From contig OY727099.1 in the NCBI GenBank assembly GCA_963402885.1, positions 20,541,001 to 20,605,000 on the forward strand: a stretch of DNA of 64,000 nt. The letters run 5' to 3'. The notes below the pieces were generated by a model. That model ran no database searches and was not told where the DNA came from. It was given only the letters and a program-made list of their open reading frames with translations. Each line of letters begins with the position of its first letter. The stretch's first letter is position 1. The position numbers and the translations under genes were made by a program. Shown here piece by piece: positions 27,701 through 38,127 of the stretch. The stretch comes from Antedon bifida. Its lineage: Eukaryota > Echinodermata > Crinoidea > Comatulida > Antedonidae.

Positions 27701-30700
27701 AAATTGGATCGAAAAATGCACATGAAAAAAATGTAATTTTAAAGTAAAAAATAGTCAAATTGGATGCCAGCTGGTTGAATTTAACTGTTTGTTTTGTATT
27801 TTTTGTGATTAACTTTATTAAAACTGCAAAATGGCCTATTCAAAATCTGATTTTATTATTCTTCATTTTTCATGTTTTTTTTTCATCTTCAATAAAATAA
27901 TAAATTAAGAACAAAACATTTTCATATTAGACAAATTACTAAAACATATTTTTCTTTTAGGGGAAAAAACTTCTGAGCTGAATCATAAATTTACAGTTTA
28001 AAAGAAAATAAATATTTGATAGTCTATCCTAGTATTGAATAAGAAGCAGCTCTTAGGAATTGTTAGTTATTAACTTATTCCTATCATGAAATATTCAACA
28101 CGCATGATAGAATGCATAGAATATGATAAATAATTGCAATTTGATACAAAGAGAGACATTCTGCCCAGCAATAATGAAGAAATAAAACTGAATTTGAAAC
28201 AGTAAAGATGGAAAAGTATATTCTGAAATCATTTAACAAAACAGGGAAAGAATGTTTACAAAGAAGCAATCAAGTTATCTCACTAATTAATTTGTTTTAA
28301 CAAGTATTTCAAAATGATCAATGTAATTTAATCCGCATGATGGAATGCAGAGAATTTAAATTAGATGACTCAATTATGGCAAGCAATAACAATATGTCAA
28401 ATGTTTATTTATGCTCATTCCTTTGGTGCCGCTTATGTAAAAATCAATAAACGTCACCTGTCATTTATGGATATGATATTGATTTAGCAAATTATCACAC
28501 AAGTCTCAGATATTATACTAGATGGTTTTCAGTGAAGGAATTTACACAAATTGTAAAAATCTTAATGTAAATGGAAAGGTTGAAACAAACATAAATTTGT
28601 TTGGACTCTATAATTAGAAAGTTTGATTAATTTCCTGCATAAAGTCATACTTTTGCAACAGTCATAAATGTTAATTATTTGGGAATCATTATCAAAATGA
28701 TCAAATTCTTTACGGACTCGATTGAGAATCTATTTGCTTTATCAAAAGAAATTGCTGGAAATTCAAATATGTTTTCCTATTTTTAATCATTTTGACAAGT
28801 GATAATGAAGTGTGTAGTGTAGTGATAATTATTTTGATCATTCATTTTGTATTATTATGCTTCTCTTGTATGGCCTCACATACTGTATTTTTTGTGAATG
28901 AGCATTTTCTACAAAACAAAGATTTTATGATTAAAAGTGAGATTGGTACAAAACAAATTCAAATATAGTAAAAACCTGTGTAGTGACGTCTTCAACTGTA
29001 ACTGCTCTGCGTCTGCGTGATCCTAATTCTTCACTTCGAGCCTGAATATATGCTGAGGCAAGCCCGCGCTCAATCTCCAAGATAAAGTCCAGTGATTTTA
29101 TGTCAACAGAAACTGGGACTTCAAATTCTATTCAAAATAATAAAACAGGAATTTATATTAATTATTGTATATTAATTACTGTCTGTGACCGTTGGGGCCT
29201 GGATGCGATTCTTTTTGGGGAGTTGGGGACTCCTTATGTGAAAAAAATCTGACATACTTTCTAAATATAACAAAATACACACCAATAATCTCTCTCTTTC
29301 ATACTAAAAAGTTGCTCATGTGATTCGAACCCCATACATCAACATCCTAAGTCCATAAGTCTAATTTATTCGACTAAACGTTTACATTAGCGAATTGTAT
29401 TCAGGTAAATTCTTACATCACACCTTATGTATATGACTAATGAATATTCATGATTATTTTGTAGCGTTTCATGGGGGGCTCCAATTTACAGTATGAACAG
29501 ACTAAATATCGCACCCTGGACACACAATTTAGATGGAATTACACTCGGATTACTTTAATCATATATTCATCATAAGTCTTTTCTCTCCGAATTTATCTTA
29601 AATTAAGGGGTAAGTTTATGTTGAGATTGGGGGTTGGTATCAAAAACGAGTAATGATAGGCAATTGTCTATGTGTTGAAGTATTTGTATGAAGCATTTAA
29701 ACATCAAGTTACTTTAAAATTAAGAAGAAAACTAATTATCAAATATTTTATCCAAGTTTAAATGGACATGGAATCCATTTATTACTTGATAAATAGCCAG
29801 AAGTAAAAGTATCAATAGCAAGTATAAATAGACAGAATAAAAACATTTTCGGAATGTTCAGGAATACTAATGTTTGTTGTTTGACTACATTTCCACAAGT
29901 AGAACATACACAGTAATAACTCACACTACTTAAGTAGGATTCGGCTATTAAGGACGAAAAACACTTTTAGGCTGTTGACCTAAAGCAACTTGAAATGCAA
30001 TGTATGGAAACAGATATATAAACCGTAATGTGAAACTTGAGTTCAGCAAGGAACGCAGAGCTTTTAAGTTTCAAACGAGTTAAGCAATTTATCACAATGT
30101 CGTTAGACATGGCAAGCCATTAAGTCTTGAAAAAAACATAATTTAAGAAAACATATCTATATGAAATGTATATATTTTCTTATTAGTTCTTAAAGTTAAT
30201 ATTATTAATACTAGTCACTAATTTTTAAAACATTAATATTGATAACAATATTGATAATATTACTACTGTATAACATGGATTTGAAGAAAAATTGAAAAAA
30301 AAAAATTACTGCATGTTAAAATCTAAAGCAACAGCACATAGAGTTTTCAAACAGCATACATACAAGGAACCATAAATAATTCCAAAACAATTACCGTATG
30401 TATAAATACATCTGATGTGCTTGCCATTGCTTTGTATTGTTTTTACTCCCGTTTCTACAAGATAAACTGAAAACCAAAATCAAGGTATCATCATAAACAT
30501 ATTGAAAAGGTACATACCAAGTTGAAGCCATGCTGGTTTAGTACCAAAGGATGTATCCAATGTAACATAACTCTTCTTTGTTGTACTAACTGGTGTCACT
30601 AGTGATCTGCTACTTGTAGGAGCTGAGCTGGATGAACTTGGTTGTATTACAGAAGATGAACTGGATGACTGCTCTGGCAATCTTGATGAAGATGGTGAGA

Positions 30701-33700
30701 CAGATGTTAGATACATTGTCAGCATATCTGCAGTTGCTGAACTACTTGACAACTCCACAGAACCCATTAATGAATATGAATCAGTAAATAAAAATGTAGC
30801 AGCTAATCCAGAGGTGCTGGACATGACATCAATGTCTGTCATTACTGATAGAGTAGATATTACCGATGTCTCTAATGTTTCTGACAAGAAGATGGCACCT
30901 GTTGGATTAGAAGCAGTGACTGATATAGTCTCTGTAATGAGCTCCGATTCTACTAATGTATACATATCAGCGGATTTGGTTAAAGAATTTGAAGTTCCAG
31001 GAGGCGATGGTGTAATTACTTCAGAAAAATCAGAGATTGAGAAAGTTGATGGTTCCAAGGTCATCAATTCTTTGATAGTTGAAGTCATGAAAGATTGATC
31101 GGATGATGGCACCTTCATTTCAGAAGTAAAGGCAGAATATTCTGATGATTGCATAACTTTTGATGGATAAATTGTTGTACATGTTATGTATGTCTCTTCC
31201 AGATATTTAGATATTTCAGATGTAGTGGGTTCCACAAGAAAGACTTCACTTACAGGCAAACTTTCAAGAATTGGTGTCTCAGAAACTGTTGATAGTAAAA
31301 GATCACTGAAGCCAATTTGTGTAGCTGTAGCATTGATATGGTTTGAGCTTAAATTTTCTGAAAGACTGCTACTAAATTTTATTGGTGGTGTCTCAGAAAC
31401 TGTTGATAGTAAAAGAAGATTACTGAAGCCAATTTGTGTAGCTGTAGTATTGACATGGTTTGAGCTTAAACTTTCTGAAAGACTGCTACTAAATATTATT
31501 GGTGGTGTCTCTGAGATTGAAAGTAATGGTAGATCACTGAATCCAATTTTAGTAGCTGTAGCATTGACATCATTAGTGCTTGACCTTTCTGAAACAATGC
31601 TACTAAATATGATTGGTGTTGTCTCAGAGATTGTTGGTAGCAATGTTGAGCTGGAAAACTCAGAAAATGTTGGTGATAACATAACACTGTCAGTTAAAAG
31701 AAAGTCGTTATCAATTTGTGGTGGTATACTAGATAATGTTTGTAGCAGTGTTATGTCTGAAAGGGTTATTAGACTGGTGGCATAAATAGTACTTATGAAG
31801 GTACTGATGTCAAGTGCATTGCTGTAATTACTCTCTGTTGTCTGTAACAAAGCACCAGACAATGATGGAGAGAATGACTCAGTGGTAAGGTTTATTGTTG
31901 GCCTGGTATAGATGCTGCTAAGCATGTCTGAACGTTCTAAAAGACTGCTAAAATCCATCACTAATGATGGAGTCTCAGAGGAACTTGGTAACAGGGTGCC
32001 AATGACACTTGACAAATACATTGTTTCAGTGAAAGTTCTAGAAGATGTAGCATAAATATTGTCTGGTATCTCAGGAAGACTACTATCCACTACTGATGAT
32101 TCTGCTAACAATGTTGGTTGTAAGGTTGTGGTTACAATCAGGTCCATATCTGTTGCTGTAGGATTATCAAGAGAGGATTGAATTTTAGAAAACATAAAAG
32201 ACTCTGTAACACCAGATGTTAATATACTACTTTGCAGATCTAATGATGTTGATGGCTCCAATTTACTTGACATCAATAGAGACTGTTCTGTTTGAATTGG
32301 AGAAGACTGATCTAAAAGAGCTGCTCGCTTTTCTACATGATGAGCACCAAGGGTGTTGATATCAACTGTACTAGCCGTCATATGCATGTCTTCAGCCTCA
32401 AGTCCAGAAGAGTATTCTAATGTAATAGTACTGTAAATCAAATTCTCTTCATATAATGTAGATACTAAAGTAGTCTGATAACTTTCCTGTGTATCATTTC
32501 TTGTAAAGTAGTTTGTGTCAGAAGCGTGGTCTGTTATTGATTTCCAAATCATGGAAGGAGTAGTTTGAAAAACTCCATTTGAACTTTGACCTGTAGTCAT
32601 GCCAATATCTTCTAAAGTGGATAACTTTATTGAGCTTGTAGTACTAATATGACTTTCCACATGTTCACTACCAGTAGGAAAAGGTGTATATAAAGATGAT
32701 AATTGACTGACATCAAACAACTGGTTGGTTGAATGCATATCTTCCAAATTCTCTTGCAAGACTGATGAAAATTCAAAATGAGATGGTTTTAAGCTGTCTT
32801 CCATTGTTGGAAGCTTTGAAGGCCAGTCATTGTATTCGGTGAGGTATATATCTGTGGAGTACCAGTAGCGACTCTGTGTAAAACTCTCTTCTGATAATGT
32901 TGTAATGTCTGGTGTGTTTAAAGTACCGCCAAGCTGCAATGTTGCCATTGAATTTGGCAATGTCACTATTGTGGTGAAACAAATTATAATGGGTTCCAAA
33001 GAAGGAACTTCAGTTGAATCTACTAAAGTTGTTACTTGTATAAAAGAATGCTCTTCAGAATATTGGCCAATATCCATTGATGTCAATGATGGTGTTTGGA
33101 ATTGTGATGGTGAAGATTGAGTCGCTGAAACTCCACTTCTATCAAAACTGTAACTTTCGTAAACTGAAATCAAAGATGGCGTCTGTAATTCTGATGACAA
33201 AGCTGATTGTCGTAACATGGTATTCCAGAATGTTTCAGAAGACATTAACAGACTTGATTCTTCTAAATCTGTTCCAAACAAGGTGACTGGACTTGAGACA
33301 ATACTCATGGATTCCTTAGAAGAATAGTCTACTGGTGTGATATAGGAACCTTCCAAATGGGTGACTGATGATGAAAATGTTCGAAGAGATGTTACATCAT
33401 CAAGGTTCTTTGATGTCACAATGTCAGAGCTTTCCACATAAGATGACACTGTCTGCACAATCGTACTGAATGACATATCTTCTGTGGTCATTCCACTTCT
33501 TGTTGTTGAAGGTTGTATTATGTCACCAGTTGATAGTAAATCTTCAAAGATACTTACAAATTCTACATAACTTGATTCAAAGATGCTATAAGTACTCTTA
33601 TACTCTGATATATAATTGGCAGTTCTACCAATTTCAGATGTCAATATTTCTGATAGTTGAAATGGCAATGATGATGATGGTTGTACAAACTCTGGGACAC

Positions 33701-34857
33701 TTTGTGACATACTGATTGTAGGAAATTGACTATCAAAACCAGCTGAAGTCAAAATATTAACATCAATATTGTCAGAAGTTGAAATAAAATCGTTTATAAA
33801 GGTCTCAGAAATATCTGAAGCCATCCTTAAGGATTCTGATGTTAGCAATGTCAGCTCCTCACTGTTTGTTCTGACATGACTGAGTGATTGATCATTAAAA
33901 GCAAACAAGGAGGTTGACTGAAAAGCTGTGCTTTCTAGAGGTAATACATTATAAGATGTCAACAGGTCATCAGTTGTTAGCAGTAGACTACCAACTAATG
34001 TGGATGTCAGTACTACAAGTAGGTCTTCCTCTTGTGACATAATCTCACTTGGTGTGATAACTGTCATAGTTTCTACCATTCCATCTCTTTTACTACTATT
34101 CATCTGCAACATCACGTCATCCTCACCCGATGTCAAAGAGGTCAGCACTGATGGCAGAGCAGGAGTAGCAGTGGGAACATCATCATTTGTAAGTCTACTG
34201 GTGAATGGGGTCAATTGTGTTGGGAGATTGTTGGTATCAGAAGATTGCAACAATGTTTGCAGTTGGTCTATCCTGCTTGTGACAGATGGAGATGGCTCCA
34301 GAGGTATAATAGCAGCTTCTAAAAAATGAATAAAACAGTGACATTTTAAAGAGGTAATAATATCAGCAGATTGTATAATTATGTAGAACCCCTATTAGGA
34401 AACACCTTTGGGACCCAAAGTTAATACATTCCCCACTTTTTGTTTCACTAGAAAGTGTCCTCTTATCTCCTGAAAAGGGGTGTCCCCTGAATAGGGGTGT
34501 ACCTTATCTAGGGGTGACCCATGAATCGGGATTCTCTTTGAATAAAGGTGTCCTAAAGTAGGGATTCCACTGTTGTTACTAAATACTAAGGAAAAGTTCA
34601 AAATGATTGACAGTTTAGATATCAAAGTTCCTTCATGGATCATTTGGCAAATTAGTTCCAACATGGTGAGAAGACCATGAAGCAATTCGACATGAGTGGG
34701 CCTACTTCTGGATCAAATGGGAAATAATATTTTTTTATTAATTCAAACCTGTCTTTGTTGCTGCAATCAATGATATACTGATCAGGAATATGGAACATCT
34801 TGTAAAAGGTACATATCTGTTCTTTTTTGTCACAATCTCCAACAGATGTGTCTCCAT
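15753..34857 (-). CDS. KIAA1549: KIAA1549-family single-pass membrane protein with mucin-like ectodomain
   Basis: Fourteen coding exons, 5' to 3': 34857-34749, 34318-30518, 30466-30395, 29127-28976, 27405-27234, 27018-26846, 26215-25771, 19364-19256, 19071-18936, 18736-18584, 18480-18401, 18143-18067, 17532-17390, 16247-15753. All phases agree, giving 2038 residues, near the length of the human protein. Exon 1 encodes a hydrophobic signal (CSIFLISISLIAATKT). Exon 2 is a 3.8-kb Ser/Thr-rich mucin-like block. A conserved SEA-like stretch with RRRR at 1365-1368 precedes one membrane span (about 1445-1467), followed by a Cys-rich flank and FDPETLTFLQFKQK. Tail landmarks of the family are QAQAEISAILEPE, MHALLDEAF (about 1737) and LMKVIKEELERLAKL (about 2013). 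Human KIAA1549 variants cause retinal dystrophy; its molecular role is unclear. A TRIM-like gene lies inside intron 7. Paralogue KIAA1549L cannot be excluded. Confidence 0.9.
17184..17314. mobile_element. MITE family A, copy 2
   Basis: Starts TTAAGCTCTGTCTACACTATC and ends AGTTTGATTGTGTAGACAGAG. It lies in the last intron of the KIAA1549-like gene, about 75 bp from an exon. Confidence 0.85.
17609..17823 (+). mobile_element. tRNA-derived SINE, full length
   Basis: Second good copy of the family at 13640: box A TAGCTTGGTGGTTAAAATG, box B GGTTCAATCT, body GTAATTGGCGAGTTACTC, A-rich tail. It includes a small internal duplication after box B. It is in an intron, antisense to the host gene. Confidence 0.8.
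19668..19877 (+). repeat. Inverted repeat, left arm
   Basis: About 210 bp whose reverse complement reappears at 24352-24450 and 25511-25605, split by two insertions. Shared anchors include TTCGAATTGGCTCATATTTT, GTAGTTTGTTTGGTAAAATA and GATTTTCGGCCAATTTTG. The arms enclose the TRIM-like gene and its fragments. Confidence 0.85.
20640..20731 (+). other. Probable 5' UTR exon of the TRIM-like gene
   Basis: A strong donor, AATAAG|GTAAGT, at 20731/20732 pairs with the acceptor TTTTAACAG at 20889-20897, directly before the ATG at 20898. The upstream limit is a guess. Confidence 0.45.
20898..22625 (+). CDS. RING-less TRIM-like protein: B-box, coiled coil, filamin-like, NHL repeats
   Basis: Uninterrupted coding exon of 575 residues. 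Residues 10-45 form a type-2 B-box-like zinc motif (C11, H15, C24, C27, C32, C35, H44). The first spacing is C-x3-H where C-x2-H is usual. Residues about 55-200 are predicted coiled coil rich in Glu/Lys/Leu. Residues about 220-310 resemble a filamin/Ig-like domain (SITVAKGQTFEVKAES, then GDWKMEATAGVAHFKGTPV). From about 315 to the end are NHL-type beta-propeller repeats with GNLMVVDGGNDRIQMFD. There is no RING, so ubiquitin-ligase activity is doubtful; related animal proteins act as RNA- or protein-binding scaffolds. The ATG directly follows an acceptor, implying a spliced 5' UTR. The gene is on the opposite strand to its host, inside KIAA1549-like intron 7. Confidence 0.9.
   Translation: MSNQEVQGTCCQQSHPDNTVKRFCTTCNKGVCKKCFLSCYKAEHVVEIRDAIDAFNKQVTEVIRSVDDIKEVLETTLDFIVKDQADFDSHVKMIREVIKVHKETTVSKVVEESNKLLLDLENVCKQKNDSIEGQVKELESHQMQVQSLKRSSAEAMIQPGKAKTLDDFNSDIDKVTKNVKEMNSRFLSCAKNLKPNFKFNKDLDDALTKGLGEITSIDSRFIIDEDDRSITVAKGQTFEVKAESLDKSETCKVAATLITPSGEKSATEVEDMMNEEYRIKGRCDEEGDWKMEATAGVAHFKGTPVKIKVEPLGLVHTLKNMDRHTVDKEHRVSDVVLDSDGCLLVSSNCNELLKYTKSGKFVDNIKLAQNAKVSSMHHMGNGHIVYSDRQRKVVVMLNDKFKECMQFGKGILKLPMGLKVKNDTRVLYVADREAKCVFIFNIDDGNLVGKITSQFSFPIDVTLTRKGNLMVVDGGNDRIQMFDSNGTFIKTLISEGKEDGKAMNPYSILTDMNENIIISSGKKLQLFDKDCVFVKRIDNIDDGLKYPIGISVISNRPQTIAVADYEVNNVKIFNY
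22931..23150 (+). pseudogene. Fragment of TRIM-like gene, filamin-domain part
   Basis: Matches the intact gene around 21500 and 21745-21845: GGTGATTGGAAGATGGAG, then GTTGGAGTAGCATACTTTAA and ATCAAAGTGGAACCATTAGG. About 200 bp are deleted between the two matched parts. No open frame spans it. Confidence 0.8.
23150..23440. mobile_element. MITE family C, copy 1 (ends eroded)
   Basis: Shares the interior of the elements at 51345, 54523 and 62086: AAATGGTATCATGTATAGTC, then AAATAAATACCCCCC and TGCTTGGTATTTTGTAGAT. Terminal repeats are not clear in this copy. Confidence 0.6.
23913..24350 (+). pseudogene. Fragment of TRIM-like gene, B-box and coiled-coil part
   Basis: Begins with an acceptor (TTTTACAG) and ATGTCAAATCAAGAAGTG, exactly as the intact gene does, and continues through B-box and coiled coil to about 24345. 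Stops and frameshifts occur near 24020 and 24060-24140. Its B-box has the canonical C-x2-H (CKDH), unlike the intact copy. The retained acceptor shows DNA-level duplication, not retrocopying. Confidence 0.85.
24352..24450 (-). repeat. Inverted repeat, right arm part 1
   Basis: Reverse complement of the proximal part of 19668-19877. It is interrupted after CAAACTACACAT by about 95 bp of unrelated sequence (about 24451-24530), then by the TTAA element. Confidence 0.8.
24545..25510. mobile_element. TTAA-flanked non-autonomous DNA transposon (~0.96 kb)
   Basis: Perfect 16-bp inverted ends AGGAAAGGAACACCCT (24549-24564) and AGGGTGTTCCTTTCCT (25491-25506), flanked by TTAA on both sides (24545-24548, 25507-25510). 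TTAA duplication is characteristic of piggyBac-superfamily insertion. The ends do not start with the usual CCY, so superfamily is tentative. The 122-codon minus frame at 24811-25179 shows no transposase motif. The other arm of the surrounding inverted repeat shows the empty site as ACATCAAGG (near 19777). Confidence 0.75.
25511..25605 (-). repeat. Inverted repeat, right arm part 2
   Basis: Continuation of the right arm beyond the TTAA element: GGTCTAGTCTACCAATGTAC and ATATGAGCCAATTCGAAATT mirror 19668-19775. Confidence 0.8.
26288..26570 (+). mobile_element. tRNA-derived SINE, second family
   Basis: The head GAGTGGCTGAGTGGTTAAG resembles box A of class II (Ser/Leu) tRNAs, and GGGTTCGAGGC resembles box B. 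The body includes AACTGGGCCCTCTGGGAGAT, and the tail is AATAAATAATAAG. It has no cloverleaf and is not a tRNA gene. It lies in intron 6 of the KIAA1549-like gene. Confidence 0.65.
27108..27185 (+). mobile_element. SINE head fragment
   Basis: CTGTAGCTTGGTTATTG and GGTTCAAATC correspond to boxes A and B of the 13640 family. The body is absent. It lies close to a KIAA1549-like exon. Confidence 0.55.
27608..27895. mobile_element. MITE family B, copy 3
   Basis: The left end ATATATCGTCCACCTGAAA is degenerate, the interior matches copy 1 (GATGCCAGCTGGTTGAATTT), and the right end is eroded. Just before it, 27430-27600 contains family-D-like text (GAGGGGACAAATTCCTGTG), suggesting two adjacent insertions. 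Confidence 0.6.
28280..30394. other. Introns of the KIAA1549-like gene, otherwise featureless
   Basis: Apart from the exon at 28976-29127, no gene, structured repeat or known element was recognised here. The sequence is AT-rich. Confidence 0.4.
31270..31632 (-). repeat. ~120-bp coding tandem repeat in the mucin-like exon
   Basis: Three in-frame units of about 40 residues. Each contains VSETP, then a Ser-rich stretch with FSSSLSE, then NTTATQIGF or close variants. They lie within the giant exon of the KIAA1549-like gene. Frame is preserved throughout, so copy number could vary without breaking the protein. Confidence 0.85.
34386..34573. mobile_element. MITE family D, copy
   Basis: Left end AACCCCTATTAGGAAACACC, right end GTCCTAAAGTAGGGATTCCACTG. 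Internal short motifs AGGGGTGTCCCC and AGGGGTGTACC repeat. It lies in intron 1 of the KIAA1549-like gene. Confidence 0.55.
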
Positions 34858-35310
34858 TGTCCCCTGCTGGGTTTATTTACATGTTTCTTCTATCATGCTG
34901 ATACCCTATTGATTAAGAACAAGGTGAAACCATATATTTATCTGAAATGCATCCGAATGACCGATGTTTATTGGAAATAATAAATGAATTAATTAATGAT
35001 GAAGAAAGTGCAAAAAAAGCTGCCAAAATAGAGATTGAGCATGGAATCTTCTTACTTATATGCAGACATCTCCTATTGCCATTGGAAAAGCACTAGATAT
35101 CTAAATTATACGCACATGCAACAGAGATCAAATTAATACAGTATGTCCTCATCTATTATAAACTGTATTGATTATTATGTAATGCGACCTACATTTTATA
35201 AGGTCATATTAAAGAAATAAGAAACACAGTTGAGAATGAACTACAGTATAGTTATGAACTAGAAATACTGTACGATTGAGAATAATGTATACAGATCGAA
35301 TAAAAGCGTA

Positions 35311-35731
35311 AAGCTCTGTCTACACTATCAAACTAGTTTTACAAAAAAAGTGTGATGTGCCCAAATATGGTAGTGATGTGCCCAAATATGGTAGTGATGT
35401 GCCTAAATCTATTTATTGAATTGATATGGTTTTGTTTATTACAGTACATACATCACTTTATGTTATGTTATTTATTATTCAAAATTGTTTGTTTTGTTTT
35501 TGATACGTGTTATCAAATTTTTATTTTCTTTTAAGTTCTGTTATTTATTTGTTAATTTCGTAGCTTAAGTTAGTTAAGATGTTTTAAAAGGTACCAAGCT
35601 TGATTAGCTTCGGCTATATCTTGGCTACCTTTTGTATTGATTAATTGTTTGATACAATAAAGAAGAAGAAGAAATATGGTAGTGATATGACATCATCATG
35701 TCCATATATTGGCACATCACATCTTTTTGAA
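35311..35731. mobile_element. MITE family A, copy 3, split by a LINE tail
   Basis: The left part AAGCTCTGTCTACACTATC to GATGTGCC(TAAATC) resumes at about 35675 with TATGGTAGTGATATGACATC. The 3' terminal repeat is lost. The gap is filled by a retroelement end. Confidence 0.75.
35407..35674 (+). mobile_element. 5'-truncated LINE 3' end
   Basis: About 270 bp with no coding text, ending GATACAATAAAGAAGAAG, a poly(A)-signal-like AATAAA followed by AAG repeats. Short simple-repeat tails are usual for CR1/RTE-type non-LTR retrotransposons. The identity is inferred from tail structure and from its clean insertion in the MITE. Confidence 0.55.
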
Positions 35732-37488
35732 AAGAGAATAAATACACTACTTTATTAGTGTATTCAAGAATACGCTACAGTAAGTGCAATCTGAAATTAT
35801 CTTTAATTGTAATGTAATAATAAAATAATATGAAATGTGTGGAACACAACAATTGAAGAGAATTAGGATGCCCAGATGCATAAATGTGACCAACCCATGT
35901 ACGACTATACTCAAATGAGGTTCTGCAGTGAACAGTATAGGAAGATGATGATGAATCATATAATATTGTTAGTATCATCTATAACATAACACAGTCAATA
36001 TGAACAAGGAATGAAAGACGAAACATGATAGACCAAGAATATGAAGAAGAGGAACAAAACCAAATTTGAAAACCTTACAAAAACGAAGTCACAGAGTAGA
36101 CAGTAGTCTGTTTTTACAAACACCATGTTGCCAATTTAACAAAGGGTGATTAAGAAGTAAATATTTTGTTATTATACTGTATTTGTATGATTATTATAAT
36201 TATTATGATTTGAACAATACAATTTCTTATTCTAAGCTATGAATTGCTCCCATGGCATTGTTACTGTAAATATAAAACAAGATGCAAAACCAGAATATTA
36301 TTGTTCTCTTGGTGTATTGATTTTTATTTTTATAATACAATCAATAAAAAAAAAAGAATAATAAAATAGTAGAATTTGTTACTTGCATAAAAGTGTCAAT
36401 AACTTCATGACGAAGAAATTGGTGTTTCACCACCTTTATTTATTCAATCTCTCGTGTATTTAAACGGTCTATTCAAGTTTAATTTTTGTATGTTAAATTT
36501 CCTTTTTTACCTTATTTTCTGATTTTTACCACTTTATTCTTGTTTAGACTTTAGACAGTTGCGGATTTACAGATAGAAGGACTACAATCCAACCTTCCGC
36601 AAACCTCCTTGCCCTATATATTCTTATTCTTTTAAAAAAAATATTTTATCTTACATCAAGATTAGATTAACTTGATGGAAGGGACATGGGGTACAGGCAT
36701 AGTCAATCATGTGTTTCCATTAGCACTGAATAGCAATAGCAATGGTTGAAAATTGTAAACTCCTCAGCATGGCATTGACAAGCACTGAAGCAGGACTTAA
36801 AATGGGACTAATTAAATAATATTAGTTTTAAATGTTTAAATAGTTCTTAATAATTTAATATTAATTTTTATTTGTATTTTTTTTTATTCAACAACATTGA
36901 AGATAAAACTGACACTAACACAATTTATTAATTAAATTAACACAAACATATTAAATATGATGTATAGAACGTTTTTTTTCTCTTTTGTGGCATCTTTTAA
37001 TTTTTATTCAAATTAACTTCAAAAGATCAATACATTACTTCAAATATGATATCTAATATCATATTCATTGTTATTCTGATTTGTTTCGCCTCATCATATT
37101 TTCTTCTTTCTTCTAGGCCTAGGCTTTATATTGTGCAATATAATCAAGAACAATTTTATAACTATAAATATGAAATATAATATAATTTATGAAAAAAGAT
37201 TTATATATTAATTATTACAGAAAGAAATATAAACGAACCAATTCTACCAAACTATATTTATTAAATACATAGGCTATATATTGACCTAGAGATGGATAGA
37301 CAATACACATATAGAAGGAGGATGACTCAGCCACGATTTTATGGGCTTCCACAAGCAACTAGTACAGTAGACTACACGACACCGACTACACTACACGGTA
37401 GGAAAGGCCTATCAAGGCTAGCTAGTCTAGACTAGCTAGGCCTATCTAGGAGGCCTAGCTCAGGGGCCTAAGACATTAACGTACATAC
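35732..37488. other. Upstream intron/flank of the KIAA1549-like gene
   Basis: Very AT-rich, with no coding exon seen. If the 5' UTR exon near 37489 is real, this is its intron. Confidence 0.35.
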
Positions 37489-38127
37489 CTGATCAGTTAC
37501 CACGAAAATCCGTTATTAATATCACAGATAGATAATACACGAAAAGCATTATCAAACTCATGCACATGAAGTAAATACGGGTTGATCTTACTACATGTTT
37601 TTATGATTTAAAATCTTTCGTTTACACCGGCCAAATGTTTGTTTACCGTCGCGTCCGTAGTTTTTATCTCAAAATCTCTCATTCTGTATGTCGCCCTCTA
37701 TATCATACATTTGCGTTGTGTGCGTCAAGGAATTTATGTACATTAAAATTAATTATTAATCTGAAAACGTTGTTTTTTAATGTGACAGCGATTTAGAAAA
37801 AATACAATAAGCATTTTTATTAACCTGTATATTTTGAAAGCAATATGTACATTTTACGACACATTACACAACACAATATAAATAGCCATGATCTAGCCAC
37901 ATTGTTGATAACACAATTCACAGTCTAAAGTCCAATAAAGATGTTAATCCAAACACTTAAACATTTTATATATTGTACTTTACCCAGGCAGGTAAACACA
38001 TTGTTTATCTACCTGGTTAAAGTACACACCATTTAGACTAAACAGACTAATATAATACCACAAAGCCGGTCGTGTAGATAGTTCAGTAATTCAAGCAAAC
38101 AATACACAATATATTAACAGCATTAAA
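37489..38127. promoter_or_regulatory. Probable shared promoter interval, KIAA1549-like (-) and USH1C (+)
   Basis: On the minus strand a good donor, GATCAG|GTATGTAC, lies at 37489/37488 and could end a non-coding first exon of the KIAA1549-like gene. The USH1C start codon is at 38128 on the plus strand. The interval between has locally higher GC (for example around 37620-37690), and no repeat was seen. Transcription start sites are not determined. Confidence 0.4.

Noticed and set aside
30814-31785. Plus-strand frames of 94-199 codons opposite the mucin-like exon
   Set aside because: Antisense shadows of Ser/Thr-rich coding sequence; no family similarity.
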